A DNA stretch of 63,781 nucleotides, from assembly GCA_018712405.1 (NCBI GenBank), contig DVHB01000036.1, positions 1-63,781 on the forward strand, given 5' to 3'. Below, piece by piece: positions 26,495 through 34,848 of the stretch (position 1 is its first letter; each line of letters opens with the position of its first letter). The translations under genes were made by a program, and so were the position numbers. The notes beneath the pieces are model-generated. The model was not told the origin of the DNA. It did not search any database and saw only the letters and a list, made by a program, of their open reading frames with translations. The DNA is from Candidatus Coproplasma stercoripullorum. GTDB lineage: Bacteria; Bacillota; Clostridia; Christensenellales; Borkfalkiaceae.

Positions 26495-27532
26495 ATGAAG
26501 ATGACGTTTCGCTGGTACGGCGAAAAGGACTGCATACCTCTGAATTACATCAAGCAGATACAGGGTATGACGGGCGTGGTCACCGCGGTATACGACGAAC
26601 CCGTCGGCGCGGTGTGGAGCATGGATAAACTTCTGCGTCTCAAAGAACTCGCAAACAATGCGGGGCTGGAGATGGAAGTCATCGAATCTGTGCCCGTGCA
26701 TGAAGATATTAAGCTCGGCAAGCCCACAAGGGACAAGTATATCGAGGCCTACAGGCAGAATATAATCAACTGCGGCAAGGCGGGCGTAAAGTGCATTTGC
26801 TATAATTTCATGCCCGTATTCGACTGGTTCCGCACCAATCTCTATTTCAAGCACGGCGACGGTTCCACTTCCCTTTCGTACAGCGAAGCCGATTTTGCAA
26901 AGCTCGATAAGCACAATCTCCGCCTTCCCGGCTGGGACGAGAGTTACACTCCCGACGAGCTCAACGGGCTTTTGAAAGAATACGAGGGCATGACCCACGA
27001 GCAGCTGTTTGAAAACTTCGTGTATTTCCTGAACGGCGTAATGCCCGCCTGCGACGAGGCCGACGTAAATCTCGCCGTCCATCCCGACGATCCCCCCTGG
27101 GATATCTTCGGCCTGCCCAGAATAGTGGGCAGGGAAGAGGACTACGACAAACTCTTTGCCGCCGTTCCCAACAGGCATAACGGCATAACGTTCTGCACCG
27201 GTTCGCTCGGCGCCGGAAGATTCAACGACCTGCCCAAGATGGCTGCAAAATATGCAAAGCGCATATATTTTGCACACCTGAGGCAGCTTAAATATACGTC
27301 GGATACCGATTTCTTTGAAAACGGTCACATGACATGCTGCGGCAACGTCGACGTGTATGCCATAGTCAGGGCGCTCGTTCAGAACGGGTTTGAGGGTTAT
27401 ATACGTCCCGACCACGGCAGGAATGTATGGGGCGAGGATGCCAAGCCGGGCTACGGCCTTTACGACAGGGCCATGGGCGCCTGCTATTTAAGCGGACTGT
27501 TTGAAGCTGTTGAAAAAGATCTTAAATCATAA
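26495..27532 (+). CDS. uxuA: Mannonate dehydratase
   Basis: Converts D-mannonate to 2-keto-3-deoxygluconate in hexuronate breakdown. 345 residues, TIM-barrel fold. Family features visible: MKMTFRWYG start, GVKCICYNFMPVFDW, the metal and substrate region AVHPDDPPWDIFGLPRIV, GITFCTGSLG, YFAHLR and YIRPDHGR. An open frame runs back into the transporter gene, but ATG 26495 follows AGGAGA at normal spacing and gives the family N-terminus. It starts 4 bp after the transporter stop and ends 16 bp before the oxidoreductase. The upstream isomerase (UxaC) and downstream KDG kinase and aldolase are not in this window. Confidence 0.95.
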   Translation: MKMTFRWYGEKDCIPLNYIKQIQGMTGVVTAVYDEPVGAVWSMDKLLRLKELANNAGLEMEVIESVPVHEDIKLGKPTRDKYIEAYRQNIINCGKAGVKCICYNFMPVFDWFRTNLYFKHGDGSTSLSYSEADFAKLDKHNLRLPGWDESYTPDELNGLLKEYEGMTHEQLFENFVYFLNGVMPACDEADVNLAVHPDDPPWDIFGLPRIVGREEDYDKLFAAVPNRHNGITFCTGSLGAGRFNDLPKMAAKYAKRIYFAHLRQLKYTSDTDFFENGHMTCCGNVDVYAIVRALVQNGFEGYIRPDHGRNVWGEDAKPGYGLYDRAMGACYLSGLFEAVEKDLKS

Positions 27533-27548
27533 AAAGGAGGCATGGGTT

Positions 27549-28403
27549 ATGCAATTACCCATAATCGTAGAAGATTTGAAAGATAAAGTGGCGGTTGTCA
27601 CGGGCGCGGGCGGCGTCATCTGCTCGGAGCTCTCCAGGGCTCTCGCCGCTGCGGGCGCAAAGGTTGCTCTTCTTGACAGAACCGTTGAGAAGGCTGAGGC
27701 TGCTGCGGAAGAAATCAGAAAGGAAGGCGGCGTTGCAAGGGGTTACTTTGCCAACGTGCTTGATTTAAAGACTCTTGAAGACTGCAGGCAGCAGATATTA
27801 AAGGATCTCGGCCCCTGCGATATCCTTATCAACGGCGCGGGCGGCAACAACCCCAGGGCGCAGACAGATAAGGAGTATTTCGAACTCGGCGATGAAGACA
27901 ACAACGAGATAAAAACATTCTTCAACCTGAGCGACGAGGGTATACAGTTTGTGTTCAACCTCAACTATCTCGGCACGCTCATGCCCACGCAGGTTTTTGC
28001 GCGCGACATGATAGGCCGCAAAGGTTGCTGCATACTCAACATATCTTCAATGAACGCATTCACTCCGCTCACCAAAATACCTGCATACTCTGCGGCCAAG
28101 GCGGCGGTGTCAAACTTCACCCAGTGGCTTGCCGTTCACTTCGCAAAGGTCGGCATCCGCGTAAACGCCATAGCGCCCGGCTTCTTCTCCACTGCGCAGA
28201 ACAAATCGCTTTTGTGGAACGCTGACGGCACTCCCACGGCGCGCACCGGTAAAATAATTGCCGGCACGCCAATGGGCAGGTTCGGCGAAGTTGACGAACT
28301 CGTAGGTTCAACTCTCTTTCTCGTATCAGACAGAGCCGCAGGTTTCATCACCGGCGTTGTCCTGCCGATAGACGGCGGCTTCTCTGCATACAGCGGCGTT
28401 TGA
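27549..28403 (+). CDS. uxuB: SDR-type D-mannonate oxidoreductase (fructuronate reductase)
   Basis: Reduces D-fructuronate to D-mannonate with NAD(P)H, the step before UxuA. 284 residues, classical short-chain dehydrogenase: cofactor loop VTGAGGVICSEL (TGxxxGxG type), INGAGGNN, catalytic Ser in NISSMNAF, YSAAK with catalytic Tyr and Lys, and IAPGFF. It is the short Bacillus-like version, not the long polyol-dehydrogenase type of E. coli. ATG 27549 is preceded by AAAGGAGG; a nearer ATG at 27542 is in another frame. The call rests on family resemblance plus the uxuA neighbour. Confidence 0.9.
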   Translation: MQLPIIVEDLKDKVAVVTGAGGVICSELSRALAAAGAKVALLDRTVEKAEAAAEEIRKEGGVARGYFANVLDLKTLEDCRQQILKDLGPCDILINGAGGNNPRAQTDKEYFELGDEDNNEIKTFFNLSDEGIQFVFNLNYLGTLMPTQVFARDMIGRKGCCILNISSMNAFTPLTKIPAYSAAKAAVSNFTQWLAVHFAKVGIRVNAIAPGFFSTAQNKSLLWNADGTPTARTGKIIAGTPMGRFGEVDELVGSTLFLVSDRAAGFITGVVLPIDGGFSAYSGV

Positions 28404-28433
28404 TTTGGATTTTCATCCTTTTCTCCTATATAG

Positions 28434-28479
28434 AAAAAACGAAACCGGCGTGCGATTCCGCACACCGGTTTCGTTTTTT
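28434..28479 (+). terminator. Terminator of the uronate operon
   Basis: GAAACCGG (28441-28448) pairs with CCGGTTTC (28465-28472), with inner GTGCG/CGCAC, followed by GTTTTTT. Confidence 0.92.
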
Positions 28480-28636
28480 CAAAATGTAAAACATTTTTTA
28501 CAAGAGGCCTGTCTTTCGGCCTTGACAAACGCTGCCGGAGTCGGGTATGATAGATAGGTAATGTGCAGGCGTCGTCTGCCGTCTTGTTATCAAAAACGTT
28601 ATTCGGGCCGCATAGACCTGCGGCAAAGGGGGCATC

Positions 28637-28999
28637 ATGGATAAGAAAGTCATCGCTCTGATCGCGCACGACGGAAAAAAAGATGAGATCGTGGCGTGGG
28701 CGCTCAAAAACAAGGAGAAATTAGAAAAGTACAAGCTGTGCGGCACGGGACATACCGCCGGCAGAGTGGCGGAAGCCACCGGGCTGGAAGTTGAAAGCTT
28801 TCTTTCGGGGCCACTCGGGGGCGACCAGCAGATAGGCGCCCATGTGGCAGAGGGCAAGATCGACGCGATCGTCTTTTTATGCGACCCGCTCACCGCGCAA
28901 CCGCACGATCCCGACGTCCGCGCGCTGCTGCGTATAGCCGTCGTGTACGACGTGCCGATCGCTACGAATATTTCTACGGCAGACTGCATAATTAAATAA
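28637..28999 (+). CDS. mgsA: Methylglyoxal synthase
   Basis: Converts dihydroxyacetone phosphate to methylglyoxal and phosphate, a bypass that frees phosphate when sugar phosphates pile up. 120 residues, close to the usual length. Motifs: [31 protein letters not shown] (catalytic Asp and phosphate loop), [21 protein letters not shown], and [20 protein letters not shown] precedes ATG 28637. Separate from the uronate operon by a terminator, but its position next to sugar uptake genes makes sense for a safety valve when imported sugar outruns phosphate. Confidence 0.95.
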   Translation: MDKKVIALIAHDGKKDEIVAWALKNKEKLEKYKLCGTGHTAGRVAEATGLEVESFLSGPLGGDQQIGAHVAEGKIDAIVFLCDPLTAQPHDPDVRALLRIAVVYDVPIATNISTADCIIK

Positions 29000-29041
29000 A
29001 AAGGCGCCGCTTCGCCTTTCGTGCTGAAGCAGCTCTCGGAG

Positions 29042-29077
29042 GGGGAGGAACAGCAGTCTTCCTCCTCTCTGTTTTTA
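29042..29077 (+). terminator. Probable terminator of mgsA
   Basis: GAGGAA (29045-29050) pairs with TTCCTC (29059-29064), extended by G-T and G-C pairs, followed by GTTTTTA. Weaker than the others here. Confidence 0.55.
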
Positions 29078-29082
29078 TCCGG

Positions 29083-29167
29083 AAATGCAATCCGTGCTTT
29101 AAATCTTGCGTTTTTGCGCCGTGCCGACGTCTTAAAAAAGGCGCGCTGAGGCGTACGGATTGCATTT
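29083..29167. repeat. 85-bp element with perfect 13-bp terminal inverted repeats
   Basis: AAATGCAATCCGT (29083-29095) and ACGGATTGCATTT (29155-29167) are exact reverse complements around a 59-bp core that itself holds GCGCC/GGCGC. No open frame. It lies 95 bp before the GH3 gene. It could be a small non-autonomous mobile element, or a long structured RNA stem. Confidence 0.6.
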
Positions 29168-29262
29168 TATGTAAAATAAAGTACAAATTGTGCCATTTCT
29201 CTGTTAATTATAAAAACAATGTGATAGAATGATGCGGAAAAAAGCAAGGGGGGATAATATTT

Positions 29263-31668
29263 TTGAAATACGCAGAAAAGATAAAAAAACTTACGCACCG
29301 CCAGAAGGCAGACCTGCTTACCGGTAAAGATTTCTGGACCACGCTCGAGGTGGAGGATATCGGCCTTCCTTCGGCTTGGCTCTCCGACGGCCCCAGCGGC
29401 ATAAGGAAACAGGTGGCCGACAGCGACCATCTCGGACTCAATCCCAGCGTGGAGGCGACCTGTATGCCTTCGGCGGCCAGCATGGCCAACAGCTGGAACG
29501 TTGAACTTCTCGAAGAGGCTGGAGAACTTCTGGGGCTGGAGGCGACGGCGCAGAGCGTCAATATGCTCCTCGGCCCTGGCGTTAACATAAAGCGCAACCC
29601 GCTGTGCGGCAGAAACTTTGAGTATTATTCTGAGGACCCGTACCTCGCCGGTAAAATGGCGGCTGCGTGCATAAGGGGTATTCAGAAGAGCGGCATCTAC
29701 GCCTGCGTAAAGCACTTTGCCGCCAACAACCAGGAGCTCAGGCGCATGATTGTAGACAGTGTGGTGGACGAGCGTGCCCTGCGCGAAATATATCTCACCG
29801 CCTTTGAAATTGCCATAAAAGAGGGCGGAGCAAAGTCTATAATGTCTGCATACAACAGGCTCAACGGCACCCACGCCAATGAAAATTATCATCTCCTTGT
29901 GGACATTCTTCGCAACGAGTGGGGCTTCGGCGGTCTGGTGGTTACTGACTGGGCAGGCTGCAACGACAGGGTCGACGGCGTGCGCTGTGGCAGCGATCTT
30001 GAGATGCCCGCATGCAAATACGGCGCCGACGACGTGTTCAAGGCGCTGGAGGACGGCAGTCTTGACGAAAACCTCGTCGACGAGTGCCTCGACAGGTTAT
30101 TTGAATTTGTATATTCCACCGATGAGGCGGTAAAGAAGGCAGTTAAACAGTTCGATAAGGACGCTCACCATGATATAGCCCGCCGCTGTGCCGAAGAAGC
30201 TATAGTTCTTCTCAAAAACGACGATGAAGTTCTGCCGCTCGGCAATGAGAAGGTGTGCTTTATAGGCGATTTTGCCGATACTCCCCGTTATCAGGGTGCA
30301 GGTTCGTCGGTAGTAAATCCGACCCGCACCGAAAGTTTTATCAAAGAAGTTAAAAATTCAGGCATAAATTATATAGGCTACGAGCCGGGCTTCAAGCGTT
30401 ACGGACAGAATAGCGGTTCCCTCGCCAAAAAGGCGCTTGAACTTGCAAAAAAGGCCGATACCGTAGTATTTTTCGCCGGTCTGGATGAAGTGACCGAGGC
30501 CGAGGGGCTCGACAGGCAGGATATGAAACTGCCCTTGAACCAGCTTGAGCTTTTAACGCGCATATACGCGCTCGGCAAAAAAGTGGTGGTGGTGCTTTTC
30601 TGCGGCAGCGCCGTGGAACTCGACGTTTTAAACGACGCCCAGGCTCTTGTGCATGCATATCTTGGCGGACAGGCGGGCGTCACGGCCATGCTCAACGTGC
30701 TCACCGGCAAGGTCAACCCCTCGGGCAAACTCTCTGAAAGCTATCCCGTAAGGTATGAGGATTGCTCCTCGGCAAGCCATTTCCCCGGTGAAAAGTTCAC
30801 TACAGAATACCGCGAAAGCATCTTTGTCGGCTACCGTTACTATCAGACGGCAGGCGTAAAGGAGTGCTATCCTTTCGGCTACGGCCTTTCGTATACCACA
30901 TTTGAATATTCCGGCCTTAAGGCCGATGAAAAGGGCGTAACATTCACCATAACAAACACCGGTTCCGTCGACGGCGCCGAAGTCGCACAGCTGTACATAG
31001 GTAAGCCCGACAGTGCCATCTTCCGTCCCGCCAAGGAGCTCAAGGGCTTCAAAAAAGTATTCTTAAAAGCGGGCGAAAGCGCAAAGGTTTCCATTCCGTT
31101 TGACGAATATACCTTCAGGGTGTTCAATCCCAAGGCGGAAAAGTGGCAGGTGGAGGGCGGCACCTACGTAGTCGGCATAGGCGCGTCCGTCGCCGATATC
31201 AGGCTGGTCGGTTCCGTCGAAGTTAAAGGCAACATGACGGATTTCGGCTACGACAGGGACGAACTTAAAGATTACTACAGCGGCCGCGTCGCCAACGTGA
31301 GCGACGAGCAGTTTGCCGCAGTGCTCGGCAGGGAGATACCTCCTGCAGATTATAAATTCTATAAACGCAACAGGATCGTCATTGACGAAAACAGCACCGT
31401 TGCCGACCTGAGATATTCAAAGCGCTGGGTGGGCAGGCTGTTCTCCGGAGCCATCCGTTTTGCTATATCTTTAATGAAGGGAGTGGGCAAGCGTGCCACG
31501 GCAAATATGCTCATTCAGGGCGTGCTGCACCAACCCATGCGCGGACTGGCCAAATACGGCGGCATGTCGCGCAGGCAGATGGAGGCGCTCATCATGATTT
31601 TCAACGGTCATTTGTTCAAGGGTGCCGGCCGGTTTCTCTCCAAGGAGAAGGCGGGAGGTAAAAAGTAA
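29263..31668 (+). CDS. GH3 beta-glycosidase (cytoplasmic)
   Basis: 801 residues, beta-glucosidase or xylosidase type. Standard order: GH3 TIM barrel (DGPSGIRKQ, GRNFEYYSEDP, KHFAANNQE), catalytic nucleophile D229 in VVTDW, then the alpha/beta sandwich beginning EEAIVLLKNDDEVLPL, then a fibronectin-like domain (YPFGYGLSYTTFEYS) and a C-terminal helical extension of about 130 residues seen in some clostridial GH3 enzymes. No signal peptide, so it acts on imported glycosides. Start is TTG 29263 with GGGGGG upstream. Its stop overlaps the start of a GPH transporter by one base, so the pair form an operon for uptake and cleavage of a beta-linked glycoside. Confidence 0.92.
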   Translation: MKYAEKIKKLTHRQKADLLTGKDFWTTLEVEDIGLPSAWLSDGPSGIRKQVADSDHLGLNPSVEATCMPSAASMANSWNVELLEEAGELLGLEATAQSVNMLLGPGVNIKRNPLCGRNFEYYSEDPYLAGKMAAACIRGIQKSGIYACVKHFAANNQELRRMIVDSVVDERALREIYLTAFEIAIKEGGAKSIMSAYNRLNGTHANENYHLLVDILRNEWGFGGLVVTDWAGCNDRVDGVRCGSDLEMPACKYGADDVFKALEDGSLDENLVDECLDRLFEFVYSTDEAVKKAVKQFDKDAHHDIARRCAEEAIVLLKNDDEVLPLGNEKVCFIGDFADTPRYQGAGSSVVNPTRTESFIKEVKNSGINYIGYEPGFKRYGQNSGSLAKKALELAKKADTVVFFAGLDEVTEAEGLDRQDMKLPLNQLELLTRIYALGKKVVVVLFCGSAVELDVLNDAQALVHAYLGGQAGVTAMLNVLTGKVNPSGKLSESYPVRYEDCSSASHFPGEKFTTEYRESIFVGYRYYQTAGVKECYPFGYGLSYTTFEYSGLKADEKGVTFTITNTGSVDGAEVAQLYIGKPDSAIFRPAKELKGFKKVFLKAGESAKVSIPFDEYTFRVFNPKAEKWQVEGGTYVVGIGASVADIRLVGSVEVKGNMTDFGYDRDELKDYYSGRVANVSDEQFAAVLGREIPPADYKFYKRNRIVIDENSTVADLRYSKRWVGRLFSGAIRFAISLMKGVGKRATANMLIQGVLHQPMRGLAKYGGMSRRQMEALIMIFNGHLFKGAGRFLSKEKAGGKK

Positions 31669-33383
31669 TGGCTCAGTCGGGCAAGAGCGTTTTTAACAAT
31701 CCTTTCTTGTCCACAAAGGTAAAATCGGCCAACGTAAAAATCGTGCCCGAGGCGTTGCTCGGCTATCTCGTGGGGCCCTTCTGCGGCCTGCTTGCAAACA
31801 GCCTGTTCGGCACTCTTCTTGTGGCGTATTTCCAGGATGTTCTGTTTGCCGAAGAGTTGGCGGCAGGCAACACAGGCGTTCAGACCTTTTTAACTATCTT
31901 CCCAATGCTCTCGGCAATACTTATAGTTGCCGGCAACCTGCTTGCGGGGCAGATAATAGAGCGAACCAGGTCAAGAGCGGGCAAGGCCCGTCCGTATATA
32001 TTGCTGTCATCCGTTGTTCTGGCGGTTGCAAGCGTGCTGATGTTTATCCAGCCCATGCCGGAAAACACAACGTTTAAAATGGTATGGCTGGCAATTGCCT
32101 ACAACCTCTTTTATGCGGTTGCCTTCCCCCTGTATAACACGGCAAACAGCGCGCTCGTTCCCGTCTCTACGCGAAACGGCAAGCAGAGGGGTCTGCTCGC
32201 TTCCCTCGTAAATATGGCCACGCTCGGCGGCGCCGGCGCAGGCTCGATAATATTCCCCCAGATACTCCTTGCTCTTACCGGCGGATTCCCCAACGATCAC
32301 AGCACAGAGCTTCCCAATGCCAACGGCTATCTGGTCATGTTCATAGCGATAGGAATAATAACCTTCATCGGTTGCCTCGCTCAGTATTATTTCACGCGCG
32401 AAAGGGTCACCGAAGAGAGCATGATCCAGGCTGTGGCGGCAAGCGCCTCCGAAGGTTCGGAAAAGGCAAAGGGGCCTTCCATAGGCAAACAGGCCAAGGC
32501 GCTGTTCTCCGATAAGTTCTTTGTAGTAACCATAATATTCTATCTTTTATACCAGCTCTCGGGCGGCATCAAAAACGCGTCAATGCAGAACTTCACCAAC
32601 AACGTAGTGTTCGAAGGTTTCAGCGGTGCTGCCGCGATGAGCGTGCTCGGCATAGTCGGCGCCGTGCCCATGGCTGTCGCAATACTCTTCGTTTCGCCGC
32701 TTTGCAACAAGTTCGGCAAGCGCCCTGTGGTGTTTGCGGGCATGGTTCTTGGTGTTATAGGCGGCGTGATAGCCGGCATATGGTATGATAATTTTATTAT
32801 AGTGGCCGTCGGCGTGGCGCTTAAGTGCCTCGGCTCGGCCCCTGCCGGATATATGATCCTCGCGATGATAGCCGACTGCCTCGATCACATGGAGGCAAAA
32901 AACGGCTTCCGCTGCGACGGCTTCGGTATGTCGCTGTACAGCTCAATCTTAATCGCCGCAACGCCCCTTGCAACGGGCATAGTCAGCGGCATGACCAGCG
33001 CCTTCGGCGCGGAGATGGGCTCTGTGGTATCCTATATCTGGATAGAGACGGGCGCCTATGCGCTCTGCGCGATAGTAGTGCTCTTCTTCGGCGTCGAAAG
33101 ACATCTTCCCGAAGATAACAGGATAATTCTCGAGCGTCAGAAGTCTGAGGCCGAGGCCGCGGGCATAGAGTGGATACCTCCCGAAGAGAGGCTGCGCCGC
33201 GAAGAGGAGGAGGCCGACCGCCTCGCCGATGAAGCGCGCAAGGCCGAGCTTAAGGCCCGTTGCGAAAAGAAGGGGCTCTCCTATGAAGAGGAAGAGGCCG
33301 CTTATCAGAAAAAGCTTGCCGAAAAGCAGGCGAAACAGGCGGCAAAACAGGCTGCCAGGGCGGAAAAAAATAATAAAGAGTAA
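31668..33383 (+). CDS. GPH-family sugar:cation symporter (second copy)
   Basis: 571 residues, twelve membrane helices, paralogue of the transporter at 24748 (shared STKVKSANVK start, RTRSRAGKARPY loop, and the charged tail LERQKSEAEAAGIEWIPPE). ATG overlaps the GH3 stop codon (TAATG) with GGGAGG upstream, so translation is probably coupled. Cargo is likely the beta-glycoside cleaved by the GH3 enzyme. No terminator with a T-run follows on the plus strand; the hairpin at 33510 lacks one. Confidence 0.92.
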   Translation: MAQSGKSVFNNPFLSTKVKSANVKIVPEALLGYLVGPFCGLLANSLFGTLLVAYFQDVLFAEELAAGNTGVQTFLTIFPMLSAILIVAGNLLAGQIIERTRSRAGKARPYILLSSVVLAVASVLMFIQPMPENTTFKMVWLAIAYNLFYAVAFPLYNTANSALVPVSTRNGKQRGLLASLVNMATLGGAGAGSIIFPQILLALTGGFPNDHSTELPNANGYLVMFIAIGIITFIGCLAQYYFTRERVTEESMIQAVAASASEGSEKAKGPSIGKQAKALFSDKFFVVTIIFYLLYQLSGGIKNASMQNFTNNVVFEGFSGAAAMSVLGIVGAVPMAVAILFVSPLCNKFGKRPVVFAGMVLGVIGGVIAGIWYDNFIIVAVGVALKCLGSAPAGYMILAMIADCLDHMEAKNGFRCDGFGMSLYSSILIAATPLATGIVSGMTSAFGAEMGSVVSYIWIETGAYALCAIVVLFFGVERHLPEDNRIILERQKSEAEAAGIEWIPPEERLRREEEEADRLADEARKAELKARCEKKGLSYEEEEAAYQKKLAEKQAKQAAKQAARAEKNNKE

Positions 33384-33399
33384 AATAAATGACAGCTTA

Positions 33400-33492
33400 T
33401 TAAACCGCCTCGTTCTCCAATTTCCGCACCGCCGTCAGTGCGGGCGGAAAAAACGATTGCCGGCTGTTTAATATGTTCATAGTTTTTTTCAT
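33400..33492 (-). CDS. Candidate small protein, 30 residues
   Basis: Minus-strand frame starting MKKTMNILNSRQSFF with AAGGAG 8 bp before ATG (33490-33492) and a stop at 33400-33402, ending 17 bp from the transporter stop on the other strand. The ribosome binding site is near ideal and a 16-bp hairpin (33510-33546) lies in its leader. No similarity recognised. It fills a stretch that otherwise has no gene. Confidence 0.4.
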   Translation of the reverse strand: MKKTMNILNSRQSFFPPALTAVRKLENEAV

Positions 33493-33509
33493 CAATTTTC
33501 TCCTTAATT

Positions 33510-33546
33510 TTTTTGCTTGCCGCGCATTTTGCGCGGCAAGCAAAAA
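33510..33546. repeat. Perfect hairpin without a terminator T-run
   Basis: TTTTTGCTTGCCGCGC pairs with its exact complement around an ATTTT loop. The T and A runs are part of the stem, so neither strand shows a terminator layout after the hairpin. Confidence 0.6.
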
Positions 33547-33613
33547 TCTTTCCTCAGATTAACGGCATTTCAGCCGAATACATTTTAATTTATACACAGG
33601 AATGTAAAAAATC

Positions 33614-34639
33614 ATGAAACTTATTACATTTGCCGTGCCGAGCTATAATTCTCAGGACTATCTCGACAAGTGCGTAAACAGTCTGCTTGCGGGCGGCGAC
33701 GAAGTCGAAATAATCATAGTGGACGACGGCTCCACAGATAATACGGGCAAGATCGCCGACGATTACCAGAACAAATACCCGGGCATAGTCCGCGCCGTGC
33801 ACAAAGAAAACGGAGGGCACGGTTCGGGCGTCAACAAGGGCCTGGAATGTGCTGCGGGACTGTATTACAAGGTGGTCGACTCCGACGACTGGCTCGACGG
33901 AGAGGCTTATAAAAAGCTTCTCGATACCATAAGGGATCATGTGTCTCAGGGTATAGAGGCCGATCTGTATATCGTAAACTTTGTGTACGAGCATGTCAAC
34001 GACAACACGTCGTATGTCAGCAACTATGTAAGGAACTTTCCGCAGAACAGGTTTTTCGGCTGGGAAGAGATAAAACCTTTAAAACTGTGGAAGATGCTTT
34101 TGATGCATTCGCTCGTGTACAAAACGGAGAAACTCCGCGAGAGCGGCATAGTCATGCCCGAACATACATTCTACGTCGATAATTACTTCGCCTATCAGCC
34201 GCTCGCTTACATGCATAAGCTGTACTATCTCAACGTCGACCTCTATCGCTATTATATAGGCAGGAGCGACCAATCGGTCAACGTTGAAAACGTGGTAAAG
34301 CGCTATGCCGACCAGATCCGCTGCATGAGATACATGCTTGCGGCATACAGCTATGAAGAGCTCGAGGCCATGTGCCGCCCGCTGAAGAAGCTCATGTATC
34401 ACATACTGCATGTTATCATGTGCAATACCTACTTTTTTACAACCGCAAAAGACAGCCCTGAGCGCAGGGCAGATTTTAAAGTGATGTGGGACGAGCTGAA
34501 ATCGCGCGATGAAAAGCTCTACCGCCGCATAAAGCGCATGCCCGCATTTTTCTTTTTGGATATGCTGAGTTGGAAGGGCAAGGGCAGGATAACTACGGCG
34601 AGCTATAAATTTTTGTGCAGGCACGTCAAGCTCGGCTGA
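33614..34639 (+). CDS. Family 2 glycosyltransferase
   Basis: 341 residues, inverting GT2 (GT-A fold) enzyme that moves a sugar from a nucleotide sugar to an acceptor at the inner face of the membrane. Motifs: FAVPSYNSQDYLDKCVNSLL, VDDGSTDNTG (nucleotide site), KVVDSDDWLD (metal-binding DxD region). No membrane anchor is obvious. Ribosome binding site is weak (AGGA 12 bp upstream). It stands between the GH3-transporter pair and the LytTR system; acceptor and sugar cannot be told from sequence. Confidence 0.88.
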   Translation: MKLITFAVPSYNSQDYLDKCVNSLLAGGDEVEIIIVDDGSTDNTGKIADDYQNKYPGIVRAVHKENGGHGSGVNKGLECAAGLYYKVVDSDDWLDGEAYKKLLDTIRDHVSQGIEADLYIVNFVYEHVNDNTSYVSNYVRNFPQNRFFGWEEIKPLKLWKMLLMHSLVYKTEKLRESGIVMPEHTFYVDNYFAYQPLAYMHKLYYLNVDLYRYYIGRSDQSVNVENVVKRYADQIRCMRYMLAAYSYEELEAMCRPLKKLMYHILHVIMCNTYFFTTAKDSPERRADFKVMWDELKSRDEKLYRRIKRMPAFFFLDMLSWKGKGRITTASYKFLCRHVKLG

Positions 34640-34648
34640 TCAAAAATT

Positions 34649-34736
34649 AAGGCGGCGCGCCGCCTTTGCGTTGAATTGAATATAGAGTTAAAATAGTTTA
34701 TCATTCCCCGCGGAGAGCTTTCCTGCGGGGATTTTC
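34649..34736 (+). terminator. Two hairpins after the glycosyltransferase gene
   Basis: An 18-bp palindrome AAGGCGGCGCGCCGCCTT (34649-34666) and a second stem CCCCGC/GCGGGG (34706-34730) followed by ATTTTC. The second is a plausible weak terminator. Confidence 0.5.
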
Positions 34737-34782
34737 ACGCCTTTGGAGCGTCCTTTGAGCCCATTGCCGAAAAATGCCGCTA

Positions 34783-34811
34783 TTGACAATCTGCCGTTTG
34801 TGTGATAAAAT
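34783..34811 (+). promoter_or_regulatory. Promoter of the intact LytTR two-component operon
   Basis: TTGACA (34783-34788), 17-bp spacer, TAAAAT (34806-34811), 37 bp before the start codon. Confidence 0.75.
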
Positions 34812-34848
34812 TTATTTTACTTAATAAGGTTCATCTTTTGGGGGAAGC

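Noticed and set aside
26468-27415. 315-residue minus-strand frame opposite uxuA
   Set aside because: Exact antisense of a clear enzyme gene, no family signature and no promoter or ribosome binding site.
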